A DNA stretch of 64,000 nucleotides from JAMQKA01 sp034521835 (GTDB taxonomy: Bacteria; Bacteroidota; Rhodothermia; Balneolales; Balneolaceae), in contig JAXHMA010000006.1 in the NCBI GenBank assembly GCA_034521835.1, positions 496,001-560,000 on the forward strand, read 5' to 3'. This document shows positions 27,855-37,918 of this stretch, piece by piece. Below the pieces are notes generated by a model, which was not told where the DNA came from, searched no databases, and saw only the letters and a program-made list of their open reading frames with translations. A program made the position numbers and the translations under genes. Numbering within the stretch: position 1 is the first letter of the stretch; each line of letters begins with the position of its first letter.

Positions 27855-30546
27855 CTAACTCAGTTCTTTTAGAATACCGCGGAGCTTCTCCAGGTTGGTT
27901 TCGGTGTCTTCTTTCTTGTCGCGCTCACGCTGAACTACATCTTCGGGCGCATTTTTAACAAACTGTTCATTATTTAGCTTATTATTGACTGACTTCAGAA
28001 AACCCTCCAGCCGGTCAATCTCCTTCTCGATGCGCTCCCGTTCTTTATCCAGGTCTATCAGTGCTTCGAGGGGCACAAATAGCTCAGATCCTTCAACGAC
28101 GGAAGAGGCGGAAGCTTGTGGCTGCTCAAGGTCAGTGGAAACCTTGAAAGATCCAATATCCTGCAGCTTGCGGAAGATCCACTCATTCCGGCCGAGTCGC
28201 TTGGCCAGCTCGCTATTTTTAGCGTTGATCAGCAGGTTGATATCTGCTCGCTGCGGTACGTTGAATTCGGCGCGGATATTCCGGATAGATGAGATCATAC
28301 TCTGGATGGTAGAGAACAGGGCAATATCTTCCTGATCAATAAGCGATTCATCCGCCTCGGGCCACTGGGCTACGATGATGGCATCATCCTGGCCACGCTG
28401 GCGCATCCGCTGCCAGATCTCTTCGGTCAAAAACGGCATAAAAGGATGGAGCAATTTTAGCAGGATCTCGAAGAAGTTGAGGCCGCGTGCCAGTCGGTCG
28501 GACGGAATGTTGGCGCCGGGCTCGTCCGCCTTGATCAGCTCAATATACCAGTCGGCAGAAGTCATCCCAGATCAGGGAATAGATTTTCTTGAGGGCTTCA
28601 TTGATGCGGAACTTCTCAAAATCATCTTCAATTTCTGTGATGGTGCTGTTGACTTTCGCCAGCATCCAGCGGTCAACCAGGTTGTCTTCCTCAATTTCAA
28701 GCTCCGGGGAATAGTCCGCGCCTTCCTCCATGTTCATGGCCAGAAAGCGGAACGCATTCCAGATTTTGTTGGCAAAATTACGTCCCTGTTCGCAGAGGCT
28801 CTCCTCAAACAACAGGTCGTTTCCGGCAGGAGAGGAAAACAGCATACCCACCCGAACGCCATCTGCCCCGTACTGGTCGATCAGATCCATGCGGATCAGG
28901 TGAATTGCCGAGCGATTTCGACATTTTCCGCCGCTGGCTGTCGCGCACAATGCCGGTGTAGTATACATTGCTGAACGGTTTTTCCCCGCGAAATTCATAC
29001 CCACTCATAATCATTCGAGCCACCCAGAAAAACATAATTTCGGGAGCCGTAACCAGATCGTTGGTCGGATAGTAATAGTTGATATCTTCATTGTCAGGAT
29101 TACGGATTCCATCAAATACCGAGATCGGCCACAGCCATGAGGAGAACCAGGTATCGAGCACATCTTCCTCCTGTTGGATGTCGTTTTTACTCAGATCTTT
29201 CCCGGATTTTTCTCGCGCTTTTTCAATGGCCTGCTCTTCTGTTTTGGCGATAACATATTCTTCAGCTCCCTCACCATAATACCAGGCTGGAATGCGCTGT
29301 CCCCACCATAAGCTGTCTGAGAAATACACCAGTCACGAATATTTTCCATCCAGTGACGGTAGGAATTTTTGAACTTGGCCGGGTGAAACTGGATCTCGTC
29401 ATTCATCACATTTTCGAGGGCCGGCTTGGCCATTTTATCCATGCTGCAGAACCATTGCAGGGAAAGGCGCGGCTCAATGACGGCATCCGTCCGCTCGGAG
29501 TAGCCAACTTTGTTGGCGATTTCTTCAACCTTAACAATGCGATCCTGCTTTTCCAGGTCCCTCAATATACTTTTGCGAGCCTCAAAACGGTCTTGCCCGA
29601 TGTAAAACTGTGCGTTTTCGTTTAACGTGCCATCTTTATTAAACATATCGATGATTTCCAGCTCATGCTTCTGTCCCGATCTGGTAGTCATTCTCATCGT
29701 GGGCCGGTGTGATCTTCAGACAGCCGGTTCCGTATTCAGGATCGACATACTTATCGGCTATGATCGGTACTTCACGCTCCACCATCGGGATGATCGCTTT
29801 TTTACCGATCAGGTTTTGGTAGCGCTCATCATCAGGATGAACGCAGAGGGCCGTATCTGCCAGAATGGTTTCCGGGCGGGTAGTGGCTATTACGACGTGG
29901 TCATCTTCTCCTAGAATATCATATCGAACATGGTACAGTTTTGACTGCTTTTCCCGGTGGATAACCTCTTCATCAGAAAGCGCTGTTTTCGCTTCAGGAT
30001 CCCAGTTGATCATTCGCTTGCCGCGGTAGATGTATCCGCGCTCAGTACAGCTCAATAAAGCAGTCGATGACGGACTTCGTACAGATCATCTTCAAGCGTA
30101 AAGCGCGTGCGCTCCCAGTCGCAGGAAGCGCCCAGTTTTTTGAGCTGATCGAGGATAATACCGCCATGTTCGTCAGTCCATTCCCAGGCGTGTTCTAGGA
30201 ACTCATCACGGGTCAGGTCGGCCTTGGTGACTCCTTCCTGACGGAGTTTGTTTACCACCTTGGCTTCCGTGGCAATAGAGGCGTGGTCGGTGCCGGGAAC
30301 CCAGCACGTGTTATAGCCCTGCATGCGGGCTCGCCGCACCAGCACATCCTGGATGGTGTTGTTCAGCATATGTCCCATGTGGAGCACCCCGGTAACATTC
30401 GGCGGGATCACCACTGTATAGGATTCGCGTTCATCCGGTTCGGAATGGAAGAAGCCGGACTCATTCCAGAACTCATACCATTTATCCTCTGCTTCAGAGG
30501 GGTCGTATTGTTTGGGGATATGCTGTAATGCGGGTGATTTACTCAA
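27855..30546 (-). CDS. valS: Valyl-tRNA synthetase, at least five frameshifts
   Basis: Six overlapping minus-strand frames assemble in order into one class I synthetase of about 895 residues. They contain IPPNVTGVLHMGHMLNN (HIGH motif), WVPGTDHASIATEAKV, IATTRPETILADTALCVHP (editing domain), EEDVLDTWFSSWLWP, KMSKSLGNSPDP (KMSKS motif) and a C-terminal coiled coil (LDKERERIEKEIDRLEGFL). Breaks lie near 30065, 30052, 29685, 29320, 28900 and 28562. Several are single insertions whose removal restores consensus: GGGACAGAAG to YQIGQKHEL, TGCCGACTGG to DDFCDWYIEL, CCGCATGGATC to SPDPMDLIDQ. As the gene is indispensable and no second copy is seen here, I treat this as one functional gene with sequence errors. 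Confidence 0.88.
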
Positions 30547-30663
30547 TGTTACGCCTGTTTTTCAGTTTGCTGATTACGTCGGGACACCGGCTTATACCGG
30601 TAAAATTATGATTATTCGTAAAGCGGGAAAGATAATAAAAAGGAGAGAAGGGTGTAAGAAGAG

Positions 30664-30707
30664 CCACAGATTTTCATCTGTTCTCATGGACCAGTGAAAA
30701 TCTGTGG
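30664..30707. repeat. Perfect 13-base inverted repeat (CCACAGATTTTCA)
   Basis: CCACAGATTTTCA (30664-30676) and TGAAAATCTGTGG (30695-30707) form a perfect stem around an 18-base loop in the gap between rsmB and valS. No T-run follows on either side, so it is not a classical terminator. AnCCACAGATT-type palindromes are frequent dispersed intergenic repeats in this part of the bacterial tree (from memory). It differs from the repeats at 2771 and 4373. Confidence 0.7.
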
Positions 30708-30727
30708 TTGACGACAGTTTACCTGTT

Positions 30728-32039
30728 TTAATCGTACGCCAAAGTGGCCATCACACCCGTGTTTGTTCGGGAACTGTTCTGGTAGGCTTTCGTATCCTGA
30801 ATAAGTACTTGTTCCGGCAGGTAACCTTCAAGGCTTTCCAATTCAAAATTGTGGTGTCTTTCAAGGAAATTTGTTACCTGGCCCCAGTTCTCCTCTTCTT
30901 CAAGTGAACAGGTGCTGTAGATCAGACGGCCCCCGGGCTTTACCATTTTCGCGGAAGCATCTAGCAGTTCTTTCTGAAGCTCAACAGCGTTTTGCAGCCC
31001 TTCTTCATCTCGCCGCCAACGGAGATCGGCACGTTTACTCAGCACCCCGGTTCCGGTACAGGGGGCATCGAGCAGGATCGCGTCAGTCTCCGGCAGGTCA
31101 GCTCGCGGACATCAGCACGGCGCACTTTAACATTTTCGGCCTGGAAATCCATGGCGTTCTGAGCCAGCCTGTCGAGTCGTTCGGAGGAGATATCCACGGC
31201 AAGAATTTCGCCTTCGCCGTTCATCAGGGAGGAGAGCAATACAGTTTTGGTTCCCGGAGCGGCGCAGAAATCATAAATACTTTCGTCGGATTGCGGGTCG
31301 AGGATCGTGGGTGCAAATCCGGCCGCTATATCCTGTATCCAGCAGAAGCCTTTTTTGACCCATCCTTTGTTGATGAACGGCGCAACGCTGTCAACTTCGT
31401 AGTAGCTGGGCAGCCAGTCACTCTCGGTAAATTCCACGTCGTTCTTTTCCATCCGGAGCTTGAAATATTCCGCCTTGGTCCGAAGTGTATTTACGCGGAC
31501 AAAATGGCTGGCGGCTGATTGTTGGCCTGCATCAGCTTAAAGGCCTCACGTTCACCCAATCGGGAGGTCCACCGCTCAACCATCCATTCAGGATGAGAAA
31601 AGGTGGTCGCGATCAGCTTTGTACGATCCTTGAAATTTGGTTTTGGCAGGTTGTCTTGTTCCTTGGCACGCTGCAGGTTCCGAAGGATGGCATTCACAAG
31701 GTCACCTGTTCGCGATCCCAGCGAAAATTTGGCAATATCTACCGACTCGTTAATGGCTGCGTAGTCAGGTGTACTGTCCATAAACACCATGTCGTATACG
31801 CCCAGCCGAAGAATGTTTTTCAGCTTTGTCTTCATCTCATCGAGAGCAACATTGGCAAACTGGTCAATCAAAAAATCGATATAGCTACGGCGCCGCAAAA
31901 TATTTTGAACATATTCACGCACTTCAGCACGATCTCGCTGTTCAAGATCATTGGCAGCAGAGTAATCCAGGTAATTGGTTTCATCAAATTCGATAAGAAT
32001 GTCTACGCTGACAGAACGTGCAGTTGCTTCGGTTTCCAA
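30728..32039 (-). CDS. rsmB: 16S rRNA m5C methyltransferase RsmB with NusB-like N-terminal domain, two frameshifts
   Basis: Three minus-strand frames join into a protein of about 437 residues. The first 150 residues are a NusB-like RNA-binding domain (REYVQNILRRRSYIDFLIDQ, ILRLGVYDMVFMDSTPDYAA). The methyltransferase part has FCAAPGTKTVLLSSLM (SAM-binding), ILAVDISSERLDRL, then, across a break, ILLDAPCTGTGVLSKRADLR (catalytic Cys in the APCTGTG motif) and LIYSTCSLEEEENWGQV (second Cys). It methylates C967 of 16S rRNA. Breaks are near 31495 (restores VRVNTLRTKAEYF) and near 31105 (restores LPETDAILLDAP). It lies directly upstream of valS, with 181 bases including a palindrome between them. Confidence 0.87.
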
Positions 32040-32399
32040 AATAGTGGGTAATTTTTAGAGATTAACTTTTCATTGTTATAAAAATATTGCCGGAAATTTA
32101 GTTCAGCTATGCCCCGCTGATAACACGGGGCGGCAGATAATAAATTGTTTTTGGAATCACTGGATTTTCCGGGCACCTAGAACCAACGAAAATACACATT
32201 GCTGGTGGAGTTGCTGATGAAGATGAGTGAAAGTAATCAGTAGCCTGATCCCAAAACATTCTATAAAACAAAACTATGATCAACTTTCTCTTTCACTTTG
32301 AGAATATCTGATCATTCATATTCTGGTCATTTATGTGGATTAATGTATACTTGGTTTTATTAGGTAGAATTTACGGACGAGGATAACAGGAGATAATTT
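32040..32399. other. Intergenic region upstream of rsmB, no gene recognised
   Basis: About 360 bases between the divergent rsmB start and a decayed transporter remnant. It is AT-rich with stops in all frames. A small GCCCCG/CGGGGC hairpin occurs at 32111-32131 without a T-run. It should contain the rsmB promoter on the minus strand, which I could not identify. Confidence 0.4.
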
Positions 32400-32841
32400 T
32401 GTTGCAACAGTTTGACTTTTGGGCTTAACTGGCGGGCTTGGGAATCTTCCTTTTTGGGATCTACCTAATGGAAGAATCGATCAAGGCGGTGTATTTAGCT
32501 CATTTCAGGAATGTCTCCAAGAACTCATTCTTTCGCTGGACCCACTCTTAGATGCTACAAAAGTGGATACTCAAAAGTAGAAGGAAGTTCTCGATAGAAC
32601 TTTCAAAACCGTGGAGCATGAAGACAGTTTCTATATCCGTAAAAGCTCCGAGGCGATCAGAAGGGGAGAGCTGGATGATGTAGATACCACCACGCTGTTG
32701 ATGCTTAACCGTCTGTTTACCCAGTCTTGCCGTATGATTATTCTGAGTTTACACGAATTACTTTCGAGGGATGATAACAATGACGATCCACAGGGGTCTT
32801 CTCCGATTAATTCCCAAAAAATGCTGGTTGAAAGCAGTTGA
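32400..32841 (+). pseudogene. Remnant of a Na/Pi-cotransporter-like gene (first helix plus C-terminal tail)
   Basis: At 32411-32500 one frame reads QFDFWA, a stop, then LAGLGIFLFGIYLMEESIKA. This closely resembles the first transmembrane segment of Na/Pi-cotransporter (NptA/YjbB-type) proteins. It is followed almost at once, in another frame, by a helical tail: KEVLDRTFKTVEHEDSFYIR, then IRRGELDDVDTTTLLMLNRL and TQSCRMIILSLHELL, which resembles the PhoU-like C-terminus of the same family. The tail ends at 32841. At least two in-frame stops are present and most of the transporter (over 1 kb expected) is absent, so this is a deletion remnant. Family assignment is from recalled consensus only. 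Confidence 0.45.
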
Positions 32842-32985
32842 TGACCATCAAAAATATGGTGTTCTTCTTTGTATTTGCGTGGTAAAACTGCTAACTTTCG
32901 CCGCTTCAGAAGCACTGGCATTACGTAATTACTTTAGTGCCTAATGAAGGTCTTAAAATTTCTAATCATATCAACTTTTAAGTAA

Positions 32986-34483
32986 ATGAAAAAAGGAACC
33001 GTTGCACAAGTTATTGGGCCGGTTGTTGACGTCGACTTCGATCAGGGAGAACTTGCCTCCGGTTTTAAACGCCCTATATATCGATCGTGAAGATGGATCC
33101 AAGTTGTACCTCGAAGTAGCCCAGCATCTCGGTGAGAATAGAGTTAGAACTATCGCTATGGACAGCACCGATGGGTTGGTGCGCCAAACAGAAGTTGTGA
33201 ATACCGGCGAACCCATTTCCATGCCGGTCGGCGAAGATATCAAAGGCCGTCTCTTTAACCTGGTAGGTGAACCTATCGACGGGTTGAAACCGCCTAAAGG
33301 TGAAGAGCGTTATCCTATACACCGCCCTGCACCCAGTTTTGAAGACTCTGGCGACATCTACTGAAATGTTGGAGACCGGTATCAAGGTTATTGATCTGCT
33401 TTGCCCGTACGCCAAAGGTGGTAAAACAGGGCTGTTCGGTGGTGCCGGGGTAGGAAAGACGGTTCTGATTCAGGAACTTATTAATAACGTAGCAAAAGGC
33501 CACGGCGGCCTCTCTGTATTTGCCGGCGTTGGGGAACGTACCCGTGAAGGGAACGATCTGATGCGCGAGATGCTTGAAGCCAGCATTATTGATTATGGCG
33601 AAGAGTTTCGCGAGGATATGGAAGAAGGTGGCTGGGATCTTGAGAAGGTTGATATGAAGAAGCTTAAAAGATTCTAAGGCTACTTTTGTATTTGGCCAAA
33701 TGAATGAACCACCCGGAGCCCGTGCACGAGTAGCGCTTTCCGCTCTAACGGTTGCTGAGTACTTTCGTGATGAGGTATCACGGGATATTCTGTTGTTTAT
33801 TGATAATATTTTCCGCTTTACACAGGCTGGTTCTGAGGTATCTGCACTGTTAGGACGTATGCCGTCTGCGGTAGGATATCAGCCAACGCTTAGCTACTGA
33901 AATGGGTGATCTCCAGGAGCGAATTACCTCAACAAAGAATGGGTCAATTACTTCAATTCAGGCGGTATATGTACCTGCTGATGACTTAACTGATCCTGCT
34001 CCTGCCACTACATTTGCTCACCTTGATTCGACCACGTCATTGAGTCGTGCGCTGACACAGATCGGTATTTACCCGGCTGTAGATCCGCTTGATTCTTCGT
34101 CCCGTATCCTTGATCCTAAAATTGTTGGAAAAGAACACTATGAGACTGCTCAGCGCGTAATTGAGATCCTGCAAAAATACAAAGATCTGCAGGATATCAT
34201 TGCCATCCTGGGTATGGATGAGCTTTCTGATGAGGATAAAACGACAGTTTCCCGTGCCCGACGTGTGCAGCGTTTCCTCAGTCAGCCTTTCTTTGTGGCT
34301 GAGCAATTTACCGGTCAGCCGGGTGTCTATATGAAGGTTGAAGACACGGTTAAAGGTTTCAAGAGGATTCTGGATGGAGAGCTTGATCACCTGCCGGAAA
34401 ATGCGTTTCACTTGGTCGGTACCATTGAAGATGCCGAACAGAAAGGTGAGCGTCTGATGGAAGAAGCTGAAGCCGCTGAGTAA
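32986..34483 (+). CDS. atpD: ATP synthase F1 subunit beta, four frameshifts
   Basis: Start ATG at 32986 (MKKGTVAQVIGPVVDVDF). Successive frames give LNALYIDREDGSKLYLEVAQ, then LFGGAGVGKTVLIQELINN (Walker A P-loop), VFAGVGERTREGNDL, the Walker B region ILLFIDNIFRFTQAGSEVSA, and QAVYVPADDLTDPAPATTFA to the C-terminus. Beta is the catalytic subunit of F-type ATP synthase. The four breaks (about 33051, 33345, 33670, 33889) are each a single extra base. Removal restores GELPPVLNAL, SFEDLATSTEM, LKDSKATFVFGQMNEP and PTLATEMGDL. In Bacteroidota-type genomes atpD-atpC commonly sits apart from the other ATP synthase genes, as here. Confidence 0.93.
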
Positions 34484-34550
34484 AACATTAACTTTGAGAT
34501 GAGGCCGCCGGCTATTAAAAGCTGGCGGGCTCAACTATGAGATACTTTCT

Positions 34551-34970
34551 ATGAATAATTTTGAAGCAGAGATTTTAACTCCAGAAGGTTCGTTGTTTGA
34601 TGAGCGAGTGACCGGCGTTCGGCTGCCCGGTACGATGGGTAGTTTTGAGGTTAAAACGCTGCACGCCAGCATCATTTCCACGTTGGAAATCGGAGAGATC
34701 CTGGTCCGTCAGGCGAATGGCGAAAACCTCTATTTTTCCGTAAGTGGTGGCTTTGTTGAGGTTCACAATAACAAATTGACCTTACTGGCAGAAGCTGCTG
34801 AGCCGGTCGATGAGATCGACGTCGAACGTGCTAAAAAAGCGAAAAAACGGGCGAAAAAACGTCTCAAGGCTGACGATAAGTCAATCGATAAGGAGCGGGC
34901 TCGTAAATCACTTAAACGTGCTGAAAACCGTATTAAACTGGCAGTCAACGTATCTGTAAGCACTCAGTAG
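34551..34970 (+). CDS. atpC: ATP synthase F1 subunit epsilon
   Basis: 139 residues, complete. The N-terminal beta-sandwich domain shows FEAEILTPEGSLFDERVTGV, LPGTMGSFEVKTLHASIIST and YFSVSGGFVEVHNNKLTLLA. The C-terminal part is two Lys/Arg-rich helices (KKAKKRAKKRLKADDKSIDK). Epsilon couples the rotor stalk to F1 and regulates ATP hydrolysis. It follows atpD by 67 bases on the same strand and is followed by a strong terminator. Confidence 0.93.
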   Translation: MNNFEAEILTPEGSLFDERVTGVRLPGTMGSFEVKTLHASIISTLEIGEILVRQANGENLYFSVSGGFVEVHNNKLTLLAEAAEPVDEIDVERAKKAKKRAKKRLKADDKSIDKERARKSLKRAENRIKLAVNVSVSTQ

Positions 34971-34999
34971 CAGTACAACTTCTGGTTAATTTTATAATC

Positions 35000-35032
35000 A
35001 AAAGGAGCTTCCGGGAAGGGAGCTCCTTTTTT
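35000..35032. terminator. Bidirectional Rho-independent terminator between atpC and DUF1080 gene
   Basis: AAAAGGAGCT (35000-35009) pairs with AGCTCCTTTT (35021-35030), with A-run and T-run on opposite sides. It would work for atpC on the plus strand and for the convergent gene ending at 35056 on the minus strand. Confidence 0.85.
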
Positions 35033-35055
35033 GATTGCTATATAGTCTGAGCTTT

Positions 35056-35847
35056 TTATTCTAAATCTCTGATCTTTATATTTCTAAATTCTACGCCCTG
35101 TCCCTCCGCCTGCAGGCCGATATACCCCTCTTTTAGTAGCTTGCCATCAACTTTAATCTCCGGGTCGTATCCGTTTACTACACCGCCGCCGATCTGGGGT
35201 TTGGTATATTCCAGCACTTTTTGCCCGTTCACTTTATGTATAACGAGGGAATCACTATGCACAATCAGTTCGGCACTGACCCATTGATCCCACGTGTACG
35301 TATCGGAGGAGGAATTGATGCAGTGCCGGGGATCCATTTCTCCTTCAAAAACCACTTCCGTACCCGGAGAACACATGTTGCCCGTTGGCCGGGATTCACC
35401 CTCATTCTCCTCGGCCAGCATCTGGTATTCCACTGATATCGGCCAGTCCTGTTCTTTTAATATGGTGTTGGGAGCTTGGGAATGGAACATCACGCCGCTG
35501 TTCCGATAGGTGTAGGAGGGAGCATCCTCCATCCACTGATCAGTAAATCGATATTCAAATTTTAGATGATACGACGAGAAAGGCTCTTCGTAAAACAGGT
35601 GCCCATAGCGCTCATTGAATGTATCATAATCATTATAATTGACTTGGATTACCCCGTCTACTACTCGAAAAGTGTTGGCATAATTATCTCCAACTTTGTG
35701 ATGATGAAATTTGGGAATCCAGCCGTCCAGGTTTTCTCCGTTAAAGAGTGTTTGCCATTCTTGGTCTGCCGCCGGCTGCTGCTCAGCGCCACAGGAAATC
35801 AGGATTGAGGAAACGAAAAGTAATAAAATATTCTTCAGATGTTTCAT
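35056..35847 (-). CDS. DUF1080 lipoprotein/secreted protein, copy 2
   Basis: 263 residues. The N-terminus is a lipoprotein signal (LLLFVSSILISCGAEQQ: lipobox LISC), so unlike copy 1 it is probably membrane-anchored. WQTLFNGENLDGWIPKFHH is the DUF1080 hallmark, followed by YRNSGVMFHSQAPNTILKE, HCINSSSDTYTWDQWVSAEL and GYIGLQAEGQGVEFRNIKI. It parallels the copy at 16956-17756 along its length (NGENLDGW, HCINSSS, DQWV.AE). Probably acts on carbohydrates in the periplasm or at the surface; substrate unknown. Confidence 0.87.
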   Translation of the reverse strand: MKHLKNILLLFVSSILISCGAEQQPAADQEWQTLFNGENLDGWIPKFHHHKVGDNYANTFRVVDGVIQVNYNDYDTFNERYGHLFYEEPFSSYHLKFEYRFTDQWMEDAPSYTYRNSGVMFHSQAPNTILKEQDWPISVEYQMLAEENEGESRPTGNMCSPGTEVVFEGEMDPRHCINSSSDTYTWDQWVSAELIVHSDSLVIHKVNGQKVLEYTKPQIGGGVVNGYDPEIKVDGKLLKEGYIGLQAEGQGVEFRNIKIRDLE

Positions 35848-36025
35848 TTTATAATGAATTTGAATGACAATTCCTGGGTCGCCTGAATATCTGAATTAAA
35901 ACAGTAAAATCCATCCGAGAATCACTTTCTTTATCCTTTTTCAATTTGGTTTTGATTGACCGTTGAGCAGCTCCTGTTAAATTGCTATCCTAATCACTTT
36001 AAATATGCACTGCAAACCATGAGTA

Positions 36026-36623
36026 ATGGATTTAGCTATATACTTAAATGCGTTGACGGGTTTTTTTGTCATCATCGACCCTATTGGGGCTGCCTTAGTT
36101 TTTCATTCGCTTATTCCAGAGGGTGACGCTCAGCATCGTCGCAGAATGGCATTTAAAACGGTTATCATTGCCATCTTTCTGTTGATCCTGTTTGGGATGT
36201 ATGGCGAACCGCTGTTGGATCAGCTTGGGATCAACATAAATTCCCTCCGGATAGCGGGTGGATTGTTACTTTTTTACACAGCCTTTAACATGATTACTGA
36301 GAAAGTTGAGTATCAGTCAGCCGCTCAGAAGAACGATATTTCGGTTTATCCTATGGCCATACCGCTGCTTGCCGGACCGGGAGCCTTGACCCTTTCAATC
36401 CTTATGTTTTCCCAATCGTCAAGAGATCAGTGCAAACATAGGTGTAATCGCGGCTATTTTTACAATTCTTTTGCTCACGCTTATTCTTATGCTGATTTCT
36501 AAACATCTCAAAAAAGTGATCGGCAGAACCGGGGACGAAATTCTACGACGCTTTTTGGGTGTAATTCTTGCCGCACTAGCTATTCAGTTCGTGTATGACG
36601 GTATCATTAATTTAGCCCCTTGA
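36026..36623 (+). CDS. MarC family integral membrane protein, one frameshift
   Basis: About 198 residues with five to six hydrophobic helices. Typical MarC/UPF0056 blocks are ALTGFFVIIDPIGAALVFHS, LGININSLRIAGGLLLFYTA, VYPMAIPLLAGPGALTLSI and, after the break, LLLTLILMLISKHLKKVIG and ILRRFLGVILAALAIQFVYD. The second part is read in another frame from about 36425 to the stop at 36621-36623. One extra T near 36419 (CAATCGTCAAGAG) would account for it, giving FSQSQEISANIG. The family's function is unclear. The ATG at 36026 is preferred over the one at 36019, which is in the wrong frame. Confidence 0.8.
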
Positions 36624-36842
36624 TCCCTTACCATACTTCTTTTGTACTAGGTTTCTGGATAAGTTTTACGATCCAAAAAAAATCTCCTCTATTTTCAAAA
36701 CCAATATAGTTTTATACAATACCGTTAAGTTTAGTATAAACAGTAGTATAATGAGTTGAAATAAGAGCACTCAATTAGGAAAAAATAGTTATATTGATAG
36801 AGTGCAATTCAACCTGAAAATCTCCAATATTAACTATTCCAA

Positions 36843-37263
36843 ATGGACCAGCGGCTTACACTTGTTACACTCGGCGTCAACGACATGCAAAAAATGCGGA
36901 CTTTCTATGAGGATGTTTTTGAGTGGACACCGCTGGAGGAGAGTAATAAAAACATTGTGTTTTTCCAGCTCGAACGGAATTATGCTGGGCCTATTCGGAC
37001 GGCAAGCCCTTGCGGATGATGCCAATGTAGCATCAAAAGGTAGCGGATTTAAAGGATTTGCCCTTGCTCATAATCTTCAGTCAAAGGGAGAGGTGGATCA
37101 GCTGGTTGAGACGCTGGAGATGAGAGGAGTGAATATCATCAAGCCGCCGCATAAAACAGAGTGGGGTGGTTACAGCGGATATATAGCCGACCCGGAAGAC
37201 AACCTTTGGGAAATAGCTTACAATCCATTTTGGAAATACGATGAGAAGGGGAAATGTTTTATA
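36843..37263 (+). CDS. VOC (glyoxalase-like) family protein, two frameshifts
   Basis: Start ATG at 36843 reads MDQRLTLVTLGVNDMQKMRT, then FYEDVFEWTPLEESNKNIVF, the first beta-alpha-beta-beta-beta unit. After a break near 36970 (extra base in CTCGAACGG; restores FFQLNGIMLGLFG) the second unit follows: GSGFKGFALAHNLQSKGEVD and GGYSGYIADPEDNLWEIAYN. The family usually ends soon after EIAYNPFW. Removing one G from the GGGG run near 37250 gives DEKGNVL and a TAG at 37261-37263, which I take as the true end. VOC proteins bind metals and act as lyases, dioxygenases or resistance proteins; which applies here is not clear. Confidence 0.78.
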
Positions 37264-37307
37264 GTGAACGGTGCGACATTTGAATGGGCTATGTTTTTAC
37301 CACATCC

Positions 37308-37808
37308 TCAGTTCCGACAGTTATTAGTGATATTTTCCTCAATGAACTGAACTTGCTGATCACTTTTTTTAAGCCTAATAATATGATATGGAGTTGTTAT
37401 GACCCATGTTACAATACAGCCTTTTCCGGGGCTTCTGTTTTTAACCTTTACTCCAAGCAGACTCTCGGAACGTTGTACCTGGGTGATTTCGGTGATATAT
37501 CCGCCTGAAGATTGACTACCCATGGAATAAGCTATAACCATTTGGGAGCCAAAGTCTACTTCTGGAGTTTCTGGCAGTGGATATTTACCGGCGTGCAGAT
37601 TAGACCAAAACGTTTCAAATGCTTCCCTTTTTTTGATGATTTTTTGTCTCTCAGACATATTTGAAAAGAAACCTTTGTCAATCGTAGAGAAAAAGACGGC
37701 TTCTCCATCTTCAAAAAGATCGTCTGTCGTATCGGGATCGGAAGGCAATAGGTCACAACCAATAAATAGGAACAAAAGGCAGGTCGATATTACTACTGAA
37801 TATTTCAT
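37308..37808 (-). CDS. Lipoprotein with PrcB-like C-terminal domain
   Basis: 166 residues. The N-terminus MKYSVVISTCLLFLFIGCDL is a lipoprotein signal with lipobox LFIGC. The C-terminal half (FGSQMVIAYSMGSQSSGGYI, ITEITQVQRSESLLGVKV, TTPYHIIRL) matches the pattern of the PrcB_C domain, found in a protease complex subunit of oral spirochetes and in many uncharacterised secreted proteins. It is convergent with the VOC gene. Role unknown, envelope location predicted. Assignment is from recalled consensus (SSGGY and TTPYHII). Confidence 0.6.
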   Translation of the reverse strand: MKYSVVISTCLLFLFIGCDLLPSDPDTTDDLFEDGEAVFFSTIDKGFFSNMSERQKIIKKREAFETFWSNLHAGKYPLPETPEVDFGSQMVIAYSMGSQSSGGYITEITQVQRSESLLGVKVKNRSPGKGCIVTWVITTPYHIIRLKKSDQQVQFIEENITNNCRN

Positions 37809-37918
37809 GATGAGCCCCTCTTAAAAGCAAGGATTTCTGATCTCAATAGAAATAGATGGTAAAATAGTCAAAAATATATTGCAATTTTATCTCTTCCTAT
37901 TGATCCTTTAAGCCAATC

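Noticed and set aside
32111..32131. GCCCCG/CGGGGC hairpin as a terminator
   Set aside because: No T-run follows on either strand and no gene ends there.
32986..34483. Programmed ribosomal frameshifting in atpD, valS and similar genes
   Set aside because: There are too many sites, at unrelated sequences, in genes where such recoding is not known. Each is explained by one base.
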